A DNA stretch of 64,000 nt, taken from contig CM077147.1 of assembly GCA_039583875.1 (NCBI GenBank), positions 109,910,124 to 109,974,123 on the forward strand, given 5' to 3'. The notes under the pieces are model-generated. The model did no database searches, was not told the origin of the DNA, and was given only the letters and a program-made list of their open reading frames with translations. Below, piece by piece: positions 22,812 through 33,384 of this stretch (positions are counted from its first letter, which is position 1; every line of letters begins with the position of its first letter). Source of the DNA: Platanthera guangdongensis. Taxonomy: Eukaryota > Streptophyta > Magnoliopsida > Asparagales > Orchidaceae. A program made the position numbers and the translations under genes.

Positions 22812-23681
22812 GTTCCACGTAGATCTGGTAGACCAAGATTTAAGCCTGAGAGATCTGGATTTCACTTGTCTCAAATAGGTAATGTATTTCTTATGGATTA
22901 TATTGATGAGCCTGCAACCTACCAAGAGGCTATACGTGGACCAGACTCCGAGAAGTGGCTTAAGGACATGAAATCTGAAATGTACTCCATGTATGAAAAC
23001 CAAGTATGGACTTTGGTGGAACCACCTGATGGGGTACGGCCCATAGGGTGCAAGTTGGTCTTCAAGAAGAAGATTGACATGGATGGGAATGTACAGACAT
23101 TCAAAGCCCGATTGGTGGCAAAGGGTTTTAAGCAAATTCATGGTGTTGACTATGATGAGACTTTCTCCCCTGTTGTCATTGTTAATAAGTACATCATAAA
23201 TCTGCATGCTATTACTGCGTATTATGACTACGAGATCTGGTAGATGGATGTCAAAATGGATTTCCATAGTGGGAACCTCCTCGAGGAAGTGTACATTACA
23301 CAACCTGAGGGTTTTGTATCACCAGGTGAAGCCAGTAAAATATGCATGCTGCAGAGATTCATTTATGGATTGAAACAGGCATCTCAAAGTTGGAATTTTC
23401 ATTTTGATGAAAAGATCAAAGAGTTTGGTTTTATCAAGAATGAGGATGAACATAGTGTTTACAAACAGATTAGTGGGAGCATTGTAGTCTTCCTGATATA
23501 GTATGTAGATGAGATACTGTTGATCGGGAATGACAAACCGACCCTGCAAGTTGTTAAGAACAACGTAGGGGACTGCTTTTCGATGAAGGACTTAGGGGAA
23601 GCGACTTATATACTTCGTATTAAGATCTATAGAGATAGATCGAAGAAGTTGCTGGGTTTGACCCGAAGTACGTACATTTGA
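22812..23681 (+). pseudogene. Copia-1 reverse transcriptase
   Basis: Copia RT_RVT2 domain: [64 protein letters not shown], then MDVKMDFHSGNLLEEVYITQPEGF, CMLQRFIYGLKQASQSWN and the catalytic motif. In-frame stops fall at about 23241 and 23499 in otherwise continuous frame. The catalytic YVDD reads YVDE, another inactivating change. MKDLGEATYILRIKI marks the end of the domain. Confidence 0.9.
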
Positions 23682-24108
23682 TAAGGTGTTGAAATGGTTC
23701 AGCATGCTTGAGTCCAAGAAAAGATTCTTGCCCATGTCTCATGGTGTGAGTCTCTCTAAGGAGTAGTGTCCTATGTCTTGTGAAGATAAGGACCTTTGAT
23801 GGAATGGGACTGAGAAATGCATTTTCATGCTTGGTTGAGTGAATATATGATATTGGACTCACAAATTTTTTGCAAGTCCATTCTAGATCAAGAAACTGGG
23901 ATTGAACATTTATGAGGGTGACACAGTATATATCTCTAGTTCTATCCGGATGTTAGGGACGAAGGGACAAGACAACACTCTAATATTGGTCACAATGGCT
24001 TTTGAGTTTTATAAACTCTTACTGTTTGGGGAGCAATGATGTATTGCTAGATAATGCTCATTGTTTGTGAAGCTTTTGTTTGATACTTTCTAGATCAAGT
24101 GGGAGACT
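23682..24108 (+). pseudogene. Copia-1 RT-RNase H connection remnant and polypurine tract
   Basis: DKVLKWFSM, SKKRFLPMSHGVSLSKE (about 23685-23765) match the copia RT-RNase H linker. Most of RNase H has been deleted. At 24093-24106 CAAGTGGGAGAC is the polypurine tract, directly followed by TGTTGG, the 3' LTR start. Confidence 0.75.
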
Positions 24109-24290
24109 GTTGGTGCAACCATAGTGATCTGGATGTGATCAAGCATGTAGCCTCACTGCCAACTCAGTATGTGCCTATCAGAGTCGAACATAATATAGTG
24201 GAGAAATTGAGAGATTGGATCTGTACTATTTAGCTTATATGATGAGTTGAAGGATATTGAAAAGGGGCTGAAAATATTCTAATGCATTTT

Positions 24291-24458
24291 GCATTGAGTC
24301 TGTTTAGCTCACTCAATGCCATGGGGATGTTGGCATTAAGTGTGCTTAACTCACTCAATGTCATGGGACTGTTGGCGTTGAGTGTGCTTTGCTCACTAAA
24401 CGCCATGGGGCTGAAGGCGTTGAGTGTGCTTAGTTCACTCAATGCCATGGAGGTTGTA
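24291..24458. repeat. 42-bp tandem hairpin repeat x4
   Basis: GCATTGAGTGTGCTTAGCTC-type units start at 24291, 24333, 24375 and 24417 (period 42). Each unit is an inverted repeat CATTGAGTG...CACTCAATG followed by CCATGGGGCTG. Confidence 0.95.
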
Positions 24459-24565
24459 ATATTCTTAGACATAAGGGTTTGAGTGTTTTTAGCTCACTCA
24501 ACACCATCAGGCTGAAAGCATTGAGAGCATTGAGTCCAGTAAATGCTTTTGCGGGTTAAATTCCT

Positions 24566-24775
24566 TTCGACGTTCTGGCCTTTGGCGCAGATTTCATCGA
24601 GCTGAGTTCGACGAATCCAGTTCGACGTTCTGGCCTTTGACGTAGATGTCGCCGAGCTGAGTTCGACGAATTCGTTCGACGTTCTGGCCTTTGGAATAGA
24701 TTTCGTCGAGCTGAGTTCGACGAATTGTTCGTCGAGCTGAGTTTGACGAATGCCAGTGTTGAGTCAAATGTTGAC
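24566..24775. repeat. 55-bp tandem repeat x3+ (TTCGACGTTCTGGCC)
   Basis: TTCGACGTTCTGGCCTTTG starts at 24566, 24621 and 24675. Each unit contains the near-palindrome CGTCGAGCTGAGTTCGACGAA, and a shorter partial unit follows. Confidence 0.9.
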
Positions 24776-24879
24776 TTGGTGGATTTGTCTCCTGGGATGT
24801 AAATAGGCTGTAGCACCTCCACTCTCACTCCAAAACTATCTAGACACAAGGGGAGGGGTGAATTTATAGAAAATTCTTG

Positions 24880-25360
24880 CGGGTTGGTCACGCCCCTGTC
24901 ACGCCCGGGTAGGGCATGTATGGGGGCGTGACATGTACGGGGAAGATTTCGGGAGGTGAAATCTGACAGAATTGTTAATTTGATTTGTACGTCAGTGGAC
25001 ATGCCCAAGGACACGATCGAGGACATGCTCATGTAGGCAGGGCTTGTAAGGCACGTCAAGCTTCAATCATTGGTCGGAAATCCGTCAAACTCCGGAAATT
25101 GCGAAACACGCCCGAGGACACACCCGTGTAGGGTGGGCATGTCAGTATTGTTGACGTGTAGAGACGGGAAAGCTTTAAATGCGGCAGCAGGTTTTGGGAA
25201 GAGGGCGATACGCCCGGTGACGCGCTCATGGAGGGCATGTCAGGGGGCGTGTCAGGGGTCTTGCTCGAGATTTGGGATCTGGGCAGCAAGCTTCCTCAGG
25301 ATCGGGTTACACGCCCGATGACATGCCCAGAGAGGGCGTATAAGGGGGGCGTGTAAGGTC
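24880..25360. repeat. CACGCCC...GGGCGTG array in Copia-Mb LTR
   Basis: Repeated CACGCCCG(T/A)...AGGGCATGTCAGG and GGGGGCGTG phrases, about 110-120 bp apart, forming imperfect palindromes like those of the gypsy LTRs. The rest of the U3 to about 25600 shows nothing else I can name. Confidence 0.7.
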
Positions 25361-26163
25361 ATTTTTACCAAAATTTTAGAAAACCTGCAAAAAGAAAAGA
25401 AAACATTAGTGGCAACAAAATATAAAAAGGAGGTCAATATATAAGCTTACAACACATGATTTGTACCAAAAAAACTAAAAATACCCTAATAGTTTAGACT
25501 ACAAAATGTACTATCAGGGGCCCACTGCTCAAGCATTCTACTGGCCATTAAATGTGTGGGGCCCACTGCTCAAGAGTCTTTGGGTGAAAATAAATAAAAG
25601 GAAAATGGCATACTGAGGAAGATAGACTTTGGGAAAAAGCAATCAGGAAGTTCTTCTTCTCCTCCATTGTTGTGGAGCAAAAGAATAAGAAGCTCAAGTC
25701 TACAAGATAGAGAGCAAGTTAGATGTTGGAAAACATCTTCAACAGTAAGATAGATGGTTTGATCTTCATCTGCACCAGTAAGTTAGATCAGAATGATTTT
25801 TTGAGAAAAAGGTAGCAGCTTGGGCTGACCCTTGCCGCAGGTACTTCACAGACTCCGCCAACAATTCCTAAAGAACATTCTCTTGGGGATTTATTAAGAA
25901 GGAGGTAGGGCTAAGCAGTTGGCTCAGTTCAGAAAGGGTTAGAGAAGCTGATCTGCAAGTTACTTCCAACACAAGCCAAAGAGATTTTCATCTGTGTTGC
26001 TGTGAAAAGAAGAAGCTTGAAGAAGCGGAGATCTGTAGAAAGACTCAGGGGACTTTTTCACAGGAGTCAAAGTCAGGGCTGAATCACCTCAGCCCAGGAA
26101 AGAAAGAAAAGGTAGAGCTATCTTAGTCTGTAAAGTTGAGCTGAGATTTTCTCAGCTCAGGTT

Positions 26164-27996
26164 TGATAGGCTAAAACCCAAACATGCAAGTGTACCTGTC
26201 GAATTGTAGTATCAAGGTCGTATTAAAACATGGGGTTGTCAAGTACTGCTACTCACGCTTGAACTATTATCCTACCGGAAGAAAGTGGGTTTTGAGAATT
26301 TTTTAAAATCAAACTGAAACGAAATCTAAAACGGAACTATAGATTAAAAGATAGCACTTGATCGATGATTCACCATGAAAAGAGATAGGAGAAATAGAAA
26401 TAATATTTTATAATTGCCACTCAACTCGACCGTGACGGATCCGAAAATAAGACAAAACCTCGCTAGAGCATTAAGTATCCTAACTTATAGACGCTTTGAT
26501 CGAAATCTCTTTACAAATCAAAGGGGCCTAAAGTTGCATTATCGAGGTGATCCGCACTATTGGATTTGACTCCAATCCGGAGGATTTACGTCGTCTTATC
26601 TCTAGGATTGCATGCAACTCCTTCCCTCTTTGAGTGATCTTTCAAATCAACGAGTCTCTCGACTATTATGAAATGAGATCAAAGGCCTACTACCGTATAC
26701 CGGAAATACGGAGTCGGCTCGAAATAAATCAAAGAGGGATCGAGCGAAATTTAGCAAAAATAAAATTACGAAGTAAAAAAGAATTTCTATCTCAAATCAT
26801 GGATCCTCATGATCAAATGTTAAAAGAAGATTAGCTACGCATAGTAAAAAGGGAAATCACAAGAATAAGAGAAAGAGAATAATTTTTCATTAAAAAGTTA
26901 AAAAGAGGTACATAATAATAAAGACAAGACAATACTATTCTACTAAAAGAAAGATCACAAATAGAAGAGAAATATAACAAGAAATGACAACTTGCATTAG
27001 AACAAAATCTTAACTAACTTAAACAAAAACTTCTCTAACAAAAACTTTCTAACTCATCAAGCTTCTCCTCCCTTTTTTCAACATGAGGCATGGGCTTCCT
27101 TTTATAGGAGAGGAGGAAGGTTCTAGAAAAATGGAGATGAAGGGATAAAGGGGGGTGGCCGGCCATGTGTAGGGGAAAATGTTCATGCATGGCATTAAAT
27201 GAAGGAGAGAGAGGAAGGTGGATTCATTGCATGCAATTTATGGAAATAAAATAGAGAATATAAAATAGAGAGGGGGAGATGAATGAGGAATAAAGAGGTG
27301 GGGGAAGAGAGGGGCCGGCCAAGCATGAATGAGAGATTCATGCATGTGGAAATTAATGAGGATGGGAGAGAGAGAGGATATGCATGAATGTGGATTAAAT
27401 AAAGGAAAAAAAAGAAATAAAAGAGGGAGAGAAAGAGGGGTGGCCGGCCATATGAATGAGAGATTGCATGAATGCAATAAATGATGAGGGAGTGGGGAAA
27501 GTGAGTGGCCGGCCACACATGGATGAAGTGGGCTGCACTATATGGGCTTGGGAAGATTGAAGAGGGGCTGAATGCATCATGTTGGCTTCAAGGAAAAGGT
27601 CCGGGCTGCTCCAAACTTCAAGGGCTGCATGTAGGGGGCTGCATCATGTAGAGGGGCTGCACCATAAGTGGCCGGGCTGCACCATGTGGGCTGTTTTGGT
27701 GGAAGAGGGCTGCTCCAATTGGGTTGCATTATGTAGTGGCCGGGCTGCATCATGTGGGCTGTACAACAACATAAAACATAACAAATTAGACACATATTTT
27801 TTATCAAAACATTAATTATTATAACATACCTATAAAATAAAAATAAGATTGAACATAACATAAAAAATATATTTATAACAAACAAATAAGATATGAAAGA
27901 AAGCATAATAAGAATAAAGTAAGCAAAAAATACCAATTAACTTAGGAATTTCTTAAACTAAACTATATCAAAAATGATGACTAAAAGTAGTCATCA
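26164..27996 (-). mobile_element. Solo LTR T inserted in Copia-Mb LTR
   Basis: A 1833-bp unit, TGATAGGCT...AGTAGTCATCA, flanked by the 5-bp duplication AGGTT (26159-26163 and 27997-28001). On the minus strand TATAAAAGG lies at about 27100, which supports minus orientation. The internal GGCCGGCCA repeats (27150-27520) and GGGCTGCA(C/T)CAT repeats (27600-27760) are low-complexity LTR sequence; Leu/Ser-rich frames there are not called. Its CAAGTGTACCTGTCGAATTG phrase (about 26185) is of a type common near the ends of plant Tat-like gypsy LTRs (from memory, unverified). Confidence 0.85.
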
Positions 27997-29078
27997 AGGT
28001 TGCAGCAATTAGCTGCAATAACTTCACTGAGCAGAAAGAATAATCCCTGGTGCTGTGAAGGAGTAGTAAGGGCTGAGCTTTAAGCTCAGTTCAGAAAGAG
28101 GAAGAACTTTGCTCTGCAAGTCACTTCCTGCTCAAGTAATTACTTGTTGCTATGGAAGTAGTTAGGACTAAGTACTTCTTAGTTCAGTGAAGGTAGACTC
28201 AGGAATTATATTCTTATAGTCATTGTTGGGCTGAGTCTATCTTAGTCAAGAAGCTTGACATAGATAAATATCTCTTGTGTCAAGAATATCCATCAACCTA
28301 CCTTCATCCTGTAGGATCCAAGTGTGGATCTGAGTGGTAGGGCTTAATTGCCTGAGGTAGGAGAGTGCTACTTTCTGAGTGCAGGGGTTGTGCCTGAGGT
28401 AGGTGACAAGTTTGTGACTGAGTTGTAGGTGCTTGAAAGGGGACTAGGGTAGGTACCTAGAAGTGTACTGAGCTGTAGTAGTGCTGCAGCGCTCTAAGAG
28501 TAGGGCTTTGTGCCTGAAGTTGTAGGGCTAAAAAGCTTGAGCTGTAAGCCTTAGAGTTAAGGATGAGGTAGGTGGCTTGAGGGTCACTGAGTGTAGGAGA
28601 GTTGTAGAGCTCTGAGAAAGGATCCTTTATTGATCTAAGGTAGAGTTGTCATCACAGCCTGAGTGTAAGTCTTAACAGATTGAGGTAGGTGGTATGCTGA
28701 CCATTGAGTTGTAGGCCTTTGTTACTGAGATGTAAGTCTTGGATGAGACTTAGAGATTATGTGGGATCTGAGGTGTAAGCTTTAGGAGCTGTTTGGAGGA
28801 GTTTGTGCCTAGTCCAACAAGATAGTTGGATAGGTGGGAGAGAAAGTGGATGTACTTAATTGGGGAACCACTATAAATATCTGTGTTCTTTTCTGTGTTT
28901 GTTTTTCTTTTCTTTTTTTTTCAGCTGTTAAGGACAAGCTCTAGATCACCGTAAGATGAAAGCAAAAAGAAAACATCACGATATTATAAAGAAGACAAAA
29001 GATAGTCATTAAGGACTAAGAAACCTATTCACCCCACCTCTAGGTGATTTAGCTATCCTTGAAACATATACTTTCAAG

Positions 29079-29100
29079 TGGTATCAGAGGGAGGTTACTC
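29079..29100 (+). other. Copia-Mb primer-binding site
   Basis: TGGTATCAGAGGGAGG, initiator-Met tRNA type, two bases after the LTR end at 29076. Same sequence as in Copia-Ma. Confidence 0.95.
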
Positions 29101-30235
29101 AAAAAATACTTAACAGTCTGAGTAGACCTCAAAGGATAGCTAAAAGGTTTGCATTGGTGGGTTTAAAGGAGAACCATATGGACTGGAGCTCAATGAAGTT
29201 TCAAGTCTGCAGTGAGAGCGAGGATCACATTGGACTGTTGGTAGCTCTTGTAGATGATGATGAATATGCAGATGCAAAATGGAGATCAGGGCCCCTCTAT
29301 CAAACTCAGATAGTGACTCAGAGGTGGATGAAGTTGAGGAAGGTGAATGCAGATGTTATGGGCTGATTGCTACACCAGAAGAAGAAGAATCCTGCCAGGA
29401 TCAGCCTGGTCCAGATCATTTACAATGTCTGTGTAGTTCTTATTACTCAGGTCATGAATCTTGTTCAGACTTTGATGCTTCCTCATCAAGTGATGATGAC
29501 GGTCCTTTGATATATGATGATATCAATCAATTGATTGACAATCATGATGTCCTTCTAAAAGCTTTCAAGGAAAGCAAGTAGCTTGTAAATAAACAAGCAG
29601 AGGAAATTTCCTCCATCTAGCTACTTGCTTCCCAGCAAGATGAGACTTCATCCTTACTATCTCAGAAAGAGAAGGAAGTTGCTCATCTGTAGATCATGGT
29701 AGATATCCTTGTTGAGTCTATCATACATAAGGACTGTATGATCAAGGTTCTTGAAGAGAAACTTGAAAGAGAGAAGAGGATAGTGGCCAATTTCTCCAAG
29801 ATAGATGGTATCAAGAAAAAATCTGAATCTGAGTGGATTACAAAAGTTATCCAATCTCAGAGGAGAGGCCAAGATCCTTTTATACCATAGTCAACCTTTC
29901 ACAAGGTAATCCTCCCTTCTCATAGGAATGACCAGGACTTCATGTATGGTCACTATAAGAATGAGAATTTTTCTTGTGAGAATACAGGTGTATCTTACAA
30001 TGGGAGAAGAAAGGGTAGGGGAATGAGTGCCTTTAAGGCTTCCCATGAAGAAGTACAAATGGCCCACTATGGAGCAATTATATTTGGTGCCTTAGCCCCA
30101 ACTCACAAGGATAAGGGAGTGGCTTTTACTCAGGCCAATCCAACAAGGACTCAGACTAAGGGTCAGTCTACCAGTAAGCCTAACTTGGCTACTTCTAATG
30201 ATATAAAGAACATGTCATCTGCAAAAAAGACAATT
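29101..30235 (+). pseudogene. Copia-Mb gag remnant with internal deletion
   Basis: After a leader matching Copia-Ma, the gag capsid core is missing. The text jumps to an acidic region (SDSDSEVDEVEEGE, 29300s), a stretch with DINQLIDNHDVLLKAFKESK, the coiled-coil-like KVLEEKLEREKRIVANFSK (29740s), and a Lys/Ser-rich tail with GQSTSKPNLATSNDIKNM (30160s). These align with Copia-Md at 57,900 to 57,000 (DINQLIYDYGELLQAFKESR, SRLQKERELVAKFSK, GKSVSKPDLGISEVIRSM). Several stops are present. Homology ends at about 30235. Confidence 0.85.
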
Positions 30236-30239
30236 ATAA

Positions 30240-30640
30240 TGCGAAATTGCACTTGTTTACTAAATGTTGTGATCTGCATGATTTGAGATCTTTTTGCAGG
30301 GTAACGATGTGATTGCGAACTCTGCGGACTGACATTGTGTCCGCTTATATTATGCTTTGAAATATGTTGAATTGCATGTTAAAAATGTGGCGAGCTGGGC
30401 AGACTAAAGTTGTGTCCGCCTACTTTTGCTTTGAAATATGCTTGGCAGGTGCCTAGGAATCTAGAAACAGCAAAATGAAAGGACTCAAGTTTGTGTCCAT
30501 GATGTTGTATTTTTGACTTGTATGAAAATTGAATTTGGTGCAAGCTTGGCGGACTATATGATCAAATTATGCTATTTGGCTGAAAAGCTGTCAGACCCCA
30601 CTACTACAAATACAGCTCCATTCTCTCTTCTATTCAGGAA
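30240..30640. other. Unassigned, with an 80-bp duplicated motif
   Basis: GCGGACTGACATTGTGTCCGC...GCTTTGAAATATG (30320s) recurs as GGCAGACTAAAGTTGTGTCCGCC...GCTTTGAAATATG (30395s). AG-type acceptor sequences (TTTTTGCAG at about 30298, TCTATTCAG at about 30637) suggest intron sequence. No match to neighbouring elements. Confidence 0.4.
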
Positions 30641-31319
30641 ATGCGACTGAAGTAGAAGTCTTTGCAGCCTAAGAAGACGTTGTCCGCCAAAACTGATGCC
30701 GCGCTGGCCTTCTACGCTGCCGAGCACAATAAATGCAAATTAACGGAGGCCGATCTCCTTCTCTTTGAATATCTTTAGAAAGATATTCTCAGTCCACTCT
30801 ATTACTCCATCTGGAGGCCGCCCATATAAGGGAGTAATATATTTTTATTGTAGAGGGGTAAAGGTGATGGGTCTGCCGAACAAAATCCACAACTAGACCT
30901 CGCGGTTCTTGATCTTTAAGGGCGAGCTCGTGTTCGCGCATACCTACCCGCAGGAGCGCGCAGATTCTACCTTCAAGAGCATCAGGCTTGACACAGTGGA
31001 TGCCGCCATTGTTGAGTTTCTCGAAGGAGCCAAGCTGGATATTGAACATTACATCCCGCTCTTAACGAGCCTGGATGACATATCTCGCGAAGAAAGTATG
31101 CTTTGCGGACTGATATTTGTACCTGTTGTGACTTGTAGTTCGCTGACATTCTTTTCTTCTTTTCTTATAGCGGTCTTAGTTGTGACCGTGAATCCGCCTC
31201 AAACACCTGGCGGCCTAACTCCAACACAAAGGGAAAGGAAATGGGAGCTCGCGAGGAAGAGGAGGGAAGAGGGTTATCCTGCCATGGATTACTCTTCATC
31301 AGAAAGCTTCGGGATGTAA
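30641..31319 (+). pseudogene. Gene-like fragment of unknown function (possible captured exons)
   Basis: Not recognised. After a TTCAG acceptor-like site, ATGCGACTGAAG, a TAG, and a compositionally protein-like stretch (KKTLSAKTDAALAFYAAEH, LTEADLLLFEYL) are seen. From 30909 comes FKGELVFAHTYPQERADSTFKSIRLDTV and FLEGAKLDIEHYIPLLTSLDDISREE. A 75-bp interval 31096-31170 has intron ends (GTATGC...TTCTTATAG). After it comes NPPQTPGGLTPTQRERKWELARKRREEGYPAMDYSSSES, then a stop. GC-rich codon use contrasts with the AT-rich surroundings. A stop in the first part suggests decay. AATAAA lies at about 31380. Confidence 0.4.
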
Positions 31320-31339
31320 GGTTTTGGAAACTGGTAGAA

Positions 31340-31365
31340 GGATCAGTGGGGCAACCCACTGATCC
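31340..31365 (+). other. Perfect 11-bp stem with GCAA loop
   Basis: GGATCAGTGGG - GCAA - CCCACTGATCC, 20 bp after the stop codon at 31319 and just before AATAAA. It could be an RNA structure in the 3' UTR of the gene-like fragment or a remnant palindrome. Confidence 0.6.
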
Positions 31366-31410
31366 ACTGTCATTGCAAGAATAAACATGTCCTCCTGTCG
31401 ACTGCCCTAC

Positions 31411-33077
31411 TGAAGGAATTGGTTTCAAGATTGTGTAAACACCTAGAGGGGGGGGGGGTGAATAGGTTCAATTCCAATCCTACTTAGACAGTTAATAAAT
31501 TGCTCACAACACATTAATAAATTCTACAGCTATCATAGTACACAATCATCCATTCACAGTATACACACAGATTTATAGTGGTTCCCCAAATGATGGGTAC
31601 ATCCACTTTCCCCCTTCGCCTATTTAGTAGTATAATAGATTCCGCCAAACTTCCTTCCACCTTCTCAGATCATCAGATCTTACAACTTAGAACCCAAACT
31701 GGTTCCTATAGCTCACACTTCAACAAGTGTTATAACTCAGGCTTTTCCCAAGAACCCTACCTCAGAGTGAATACACACTTCTACCACTCAGGCAATCAAG
31801 CCCTACCTCAGCCTTTATAATCACAGGCTTACAACTCAGAGGTTGAAATCTCTTACACTCAGATCTAAAATAGATCTTACAGAAAATTGATTAAGAGAAT
31901 GTTTTTTCCTTCACCCAGATAGAGAGAGGTGAGGGAATCTTGACAAGATCTTGATGGATCCACTTTCTCCTATTCTTTGCAGTAATGATTCTGGGTCAAC
32001 ATGACTTAGCCTATTCAAAGCTTCTTGAAGAGAGAACCTAGGTTGAATCTTCTTCAAAATTTGGGGTAGATCCAGCTTCTTCCTCCTTGTAGAATTAAAT
32101 CAGCAATCACTGATAGATCTGCTGTGATGTTATCCCCTTCTCTAATTTAGAATCAGAATCTTCTTGCTGTAAAGAATTCTGTAAACTCTTCTTTGAGAAT
32201 TCCTCTTTATTTTCTCTCTGTCTTCTGTTTTTGTTTTTCTCTAATAGCTCGGCACTATTTATAGATCATATCAGAAGCAACCGGCTAATCTGATAGATGA
32301 CTGACATCTGACAGTTCTGACAGGTCTAACAGGCCTTGACAATTCTGGCAGCTATCAAGTCTTCAATCTTGAAATTTGGCACTTAGAGTTATTTAACTCA
32401 GCTGAATGTGTCGAGATATAAGGATAGTATGTGTCGACACTGATGAAGTATGTGTCGATACAATTACCTGGGTGTCGACACACTTTCTTTAGTATTGTTG
32501 ACAAACTTTAGAAACTGTTGACATAGTTCTTCATTCAATTCTCGGCACTGCCTTTGTAGAATTTGTCGATATAATTAAGAACCTGTCGACACAATTGATG
32601 TATACTCAAACTCTGTAAGTCGACACAAGTCCTGTGTGTCGACACAGCTCTTCATTAAGTTCTCGACACAGCAGTTTTGGAATGTGTCGACACAAGTCCA
32701 GTGTGTCGACTCTGCTTCTCCAAATGTCAACCCAAGTCCTGGATGTGAACATAGTTGATTCTTTACAATTATCAGTACAATAGGGTCTAAGTGTGTCGAC
32801 ACAAGTTATGAGTGTCGATACAGTTGATGTTGACTTAACCTCTGGGTGTTAACATAAGTCTTGTGTGTTGACACAGACCTGATTCTTGTCTCGACATAGC
32901 TGCTTCAAAGGTGTCGACACTAAATAAGTGTCTCGATACTTTTGTACTTAGAATATTTTCTGCATTTTTTTGCCTGCACAAGTAAACTCAATACACCATC
33001 GAATAAAACCTGATGTATATCATTGAGTCAGGTGAGTCTTCTCCAAATCAGGTACACAATTTCCAATGTACCCAACA
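31411..33077 (-). mobile_element. Copia-Mc 3' LTR
   Basis: Runs TGAAGGAATTGG...TGTACCCAACA (1667 bp). On the minus strand it is preceded by the polypurine tract AATAGGGGGAGAT (complement of 33078-33090). It shares with Ma and Mb the G-run, GGTTCCCCAAATGATGGGTACATCCAC and CTACCTCAG phrases. TATA box CTATAAATAG (complement of 32255-32264) lies just downstream of the U3 array. Confidence 0.9.
32405..32940. repeat. TGTCGACAC array in Copia-Mc LTR U3
   Basis: More than 15 copies of TGTCGACA or one-base variants, mostly 19-24 bp apart (for example 32411, 32434, 32455, 32475, 32498, 32518, 32542, 32566, 32586). It lies upstream of the LTR TATA on the minus strand. Confidence 0.9.
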
Positions 33078-33384
33078 ATCTCCCCCTATTTGGAGAAGTC
33101 ATAACCTATAGTCAATGATATACACCAATATAACAAAAATGATAAGAATGATGTATTCAGACATTTCAAACAAAATAATTCAAGAGCAGAGATAGCATGA
33201 TACACACAAAAATTCAAAATGAAATATCATAAGGAAACTATGCAACTCAGAGACATAAATATATAAACTGCTATCAACCCAGAATTTTATTTTCATATAA
33301 TCAAAGTAAGATTACAAGGTTTATGTTTTTATAAGAATCAACAAAAAGCTCTACACAGTTCTTCTAGAACCTAGTCATCTAAAG

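Larger units (their letters stand above)
24109..29076 (+). mobile_element. Copia-1 3' LTR start joined to Copia-Mb 5' LTR
   Basis: TGTTGGTGCAACC at 24109 begins the Copia-1 LTR after its polypurine tract. From about 24250 the sequence is of M-family LTR type (hairpin repeats, then a region where CTGAGGTAGG and CTGAGTGGTAGGGC phrases match the Ma and Mc LTRs in reverse complement). It ends CATATACTTTCA at 29076 beside a primer-binding site. The junction is not precisely locatable. The block 25880-26150 (GGCTCAGTTCAGAAAG...CTGCAAGTTACTTCC) recurs at about 28065-28130 (GCTCAGTTCAGAAAG...CTGCAAGTCACTTCC), an internal duplication. Solo LTR T interrupts it. Confidence 0.7.

Noticed and set aside
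24109..24250. TGTTGG at 24109 as the start of the Copia-Mb LTR
   Set aside because: It directly follows the Copia-1 polypurine tract, and the Ma and Mc LTR starts (TGTTGGGTCAATTG, TGTTGGGTACATTG) diverge from it after six bases, so it is assigned to Copia-1.
27195..27936. Several Leu/Ser/Phe-rich minus frames
   Set aside because: They derive from purine-rich and GGCCGGCC low-complexity sequence in solo LTR T. No start context or domain.
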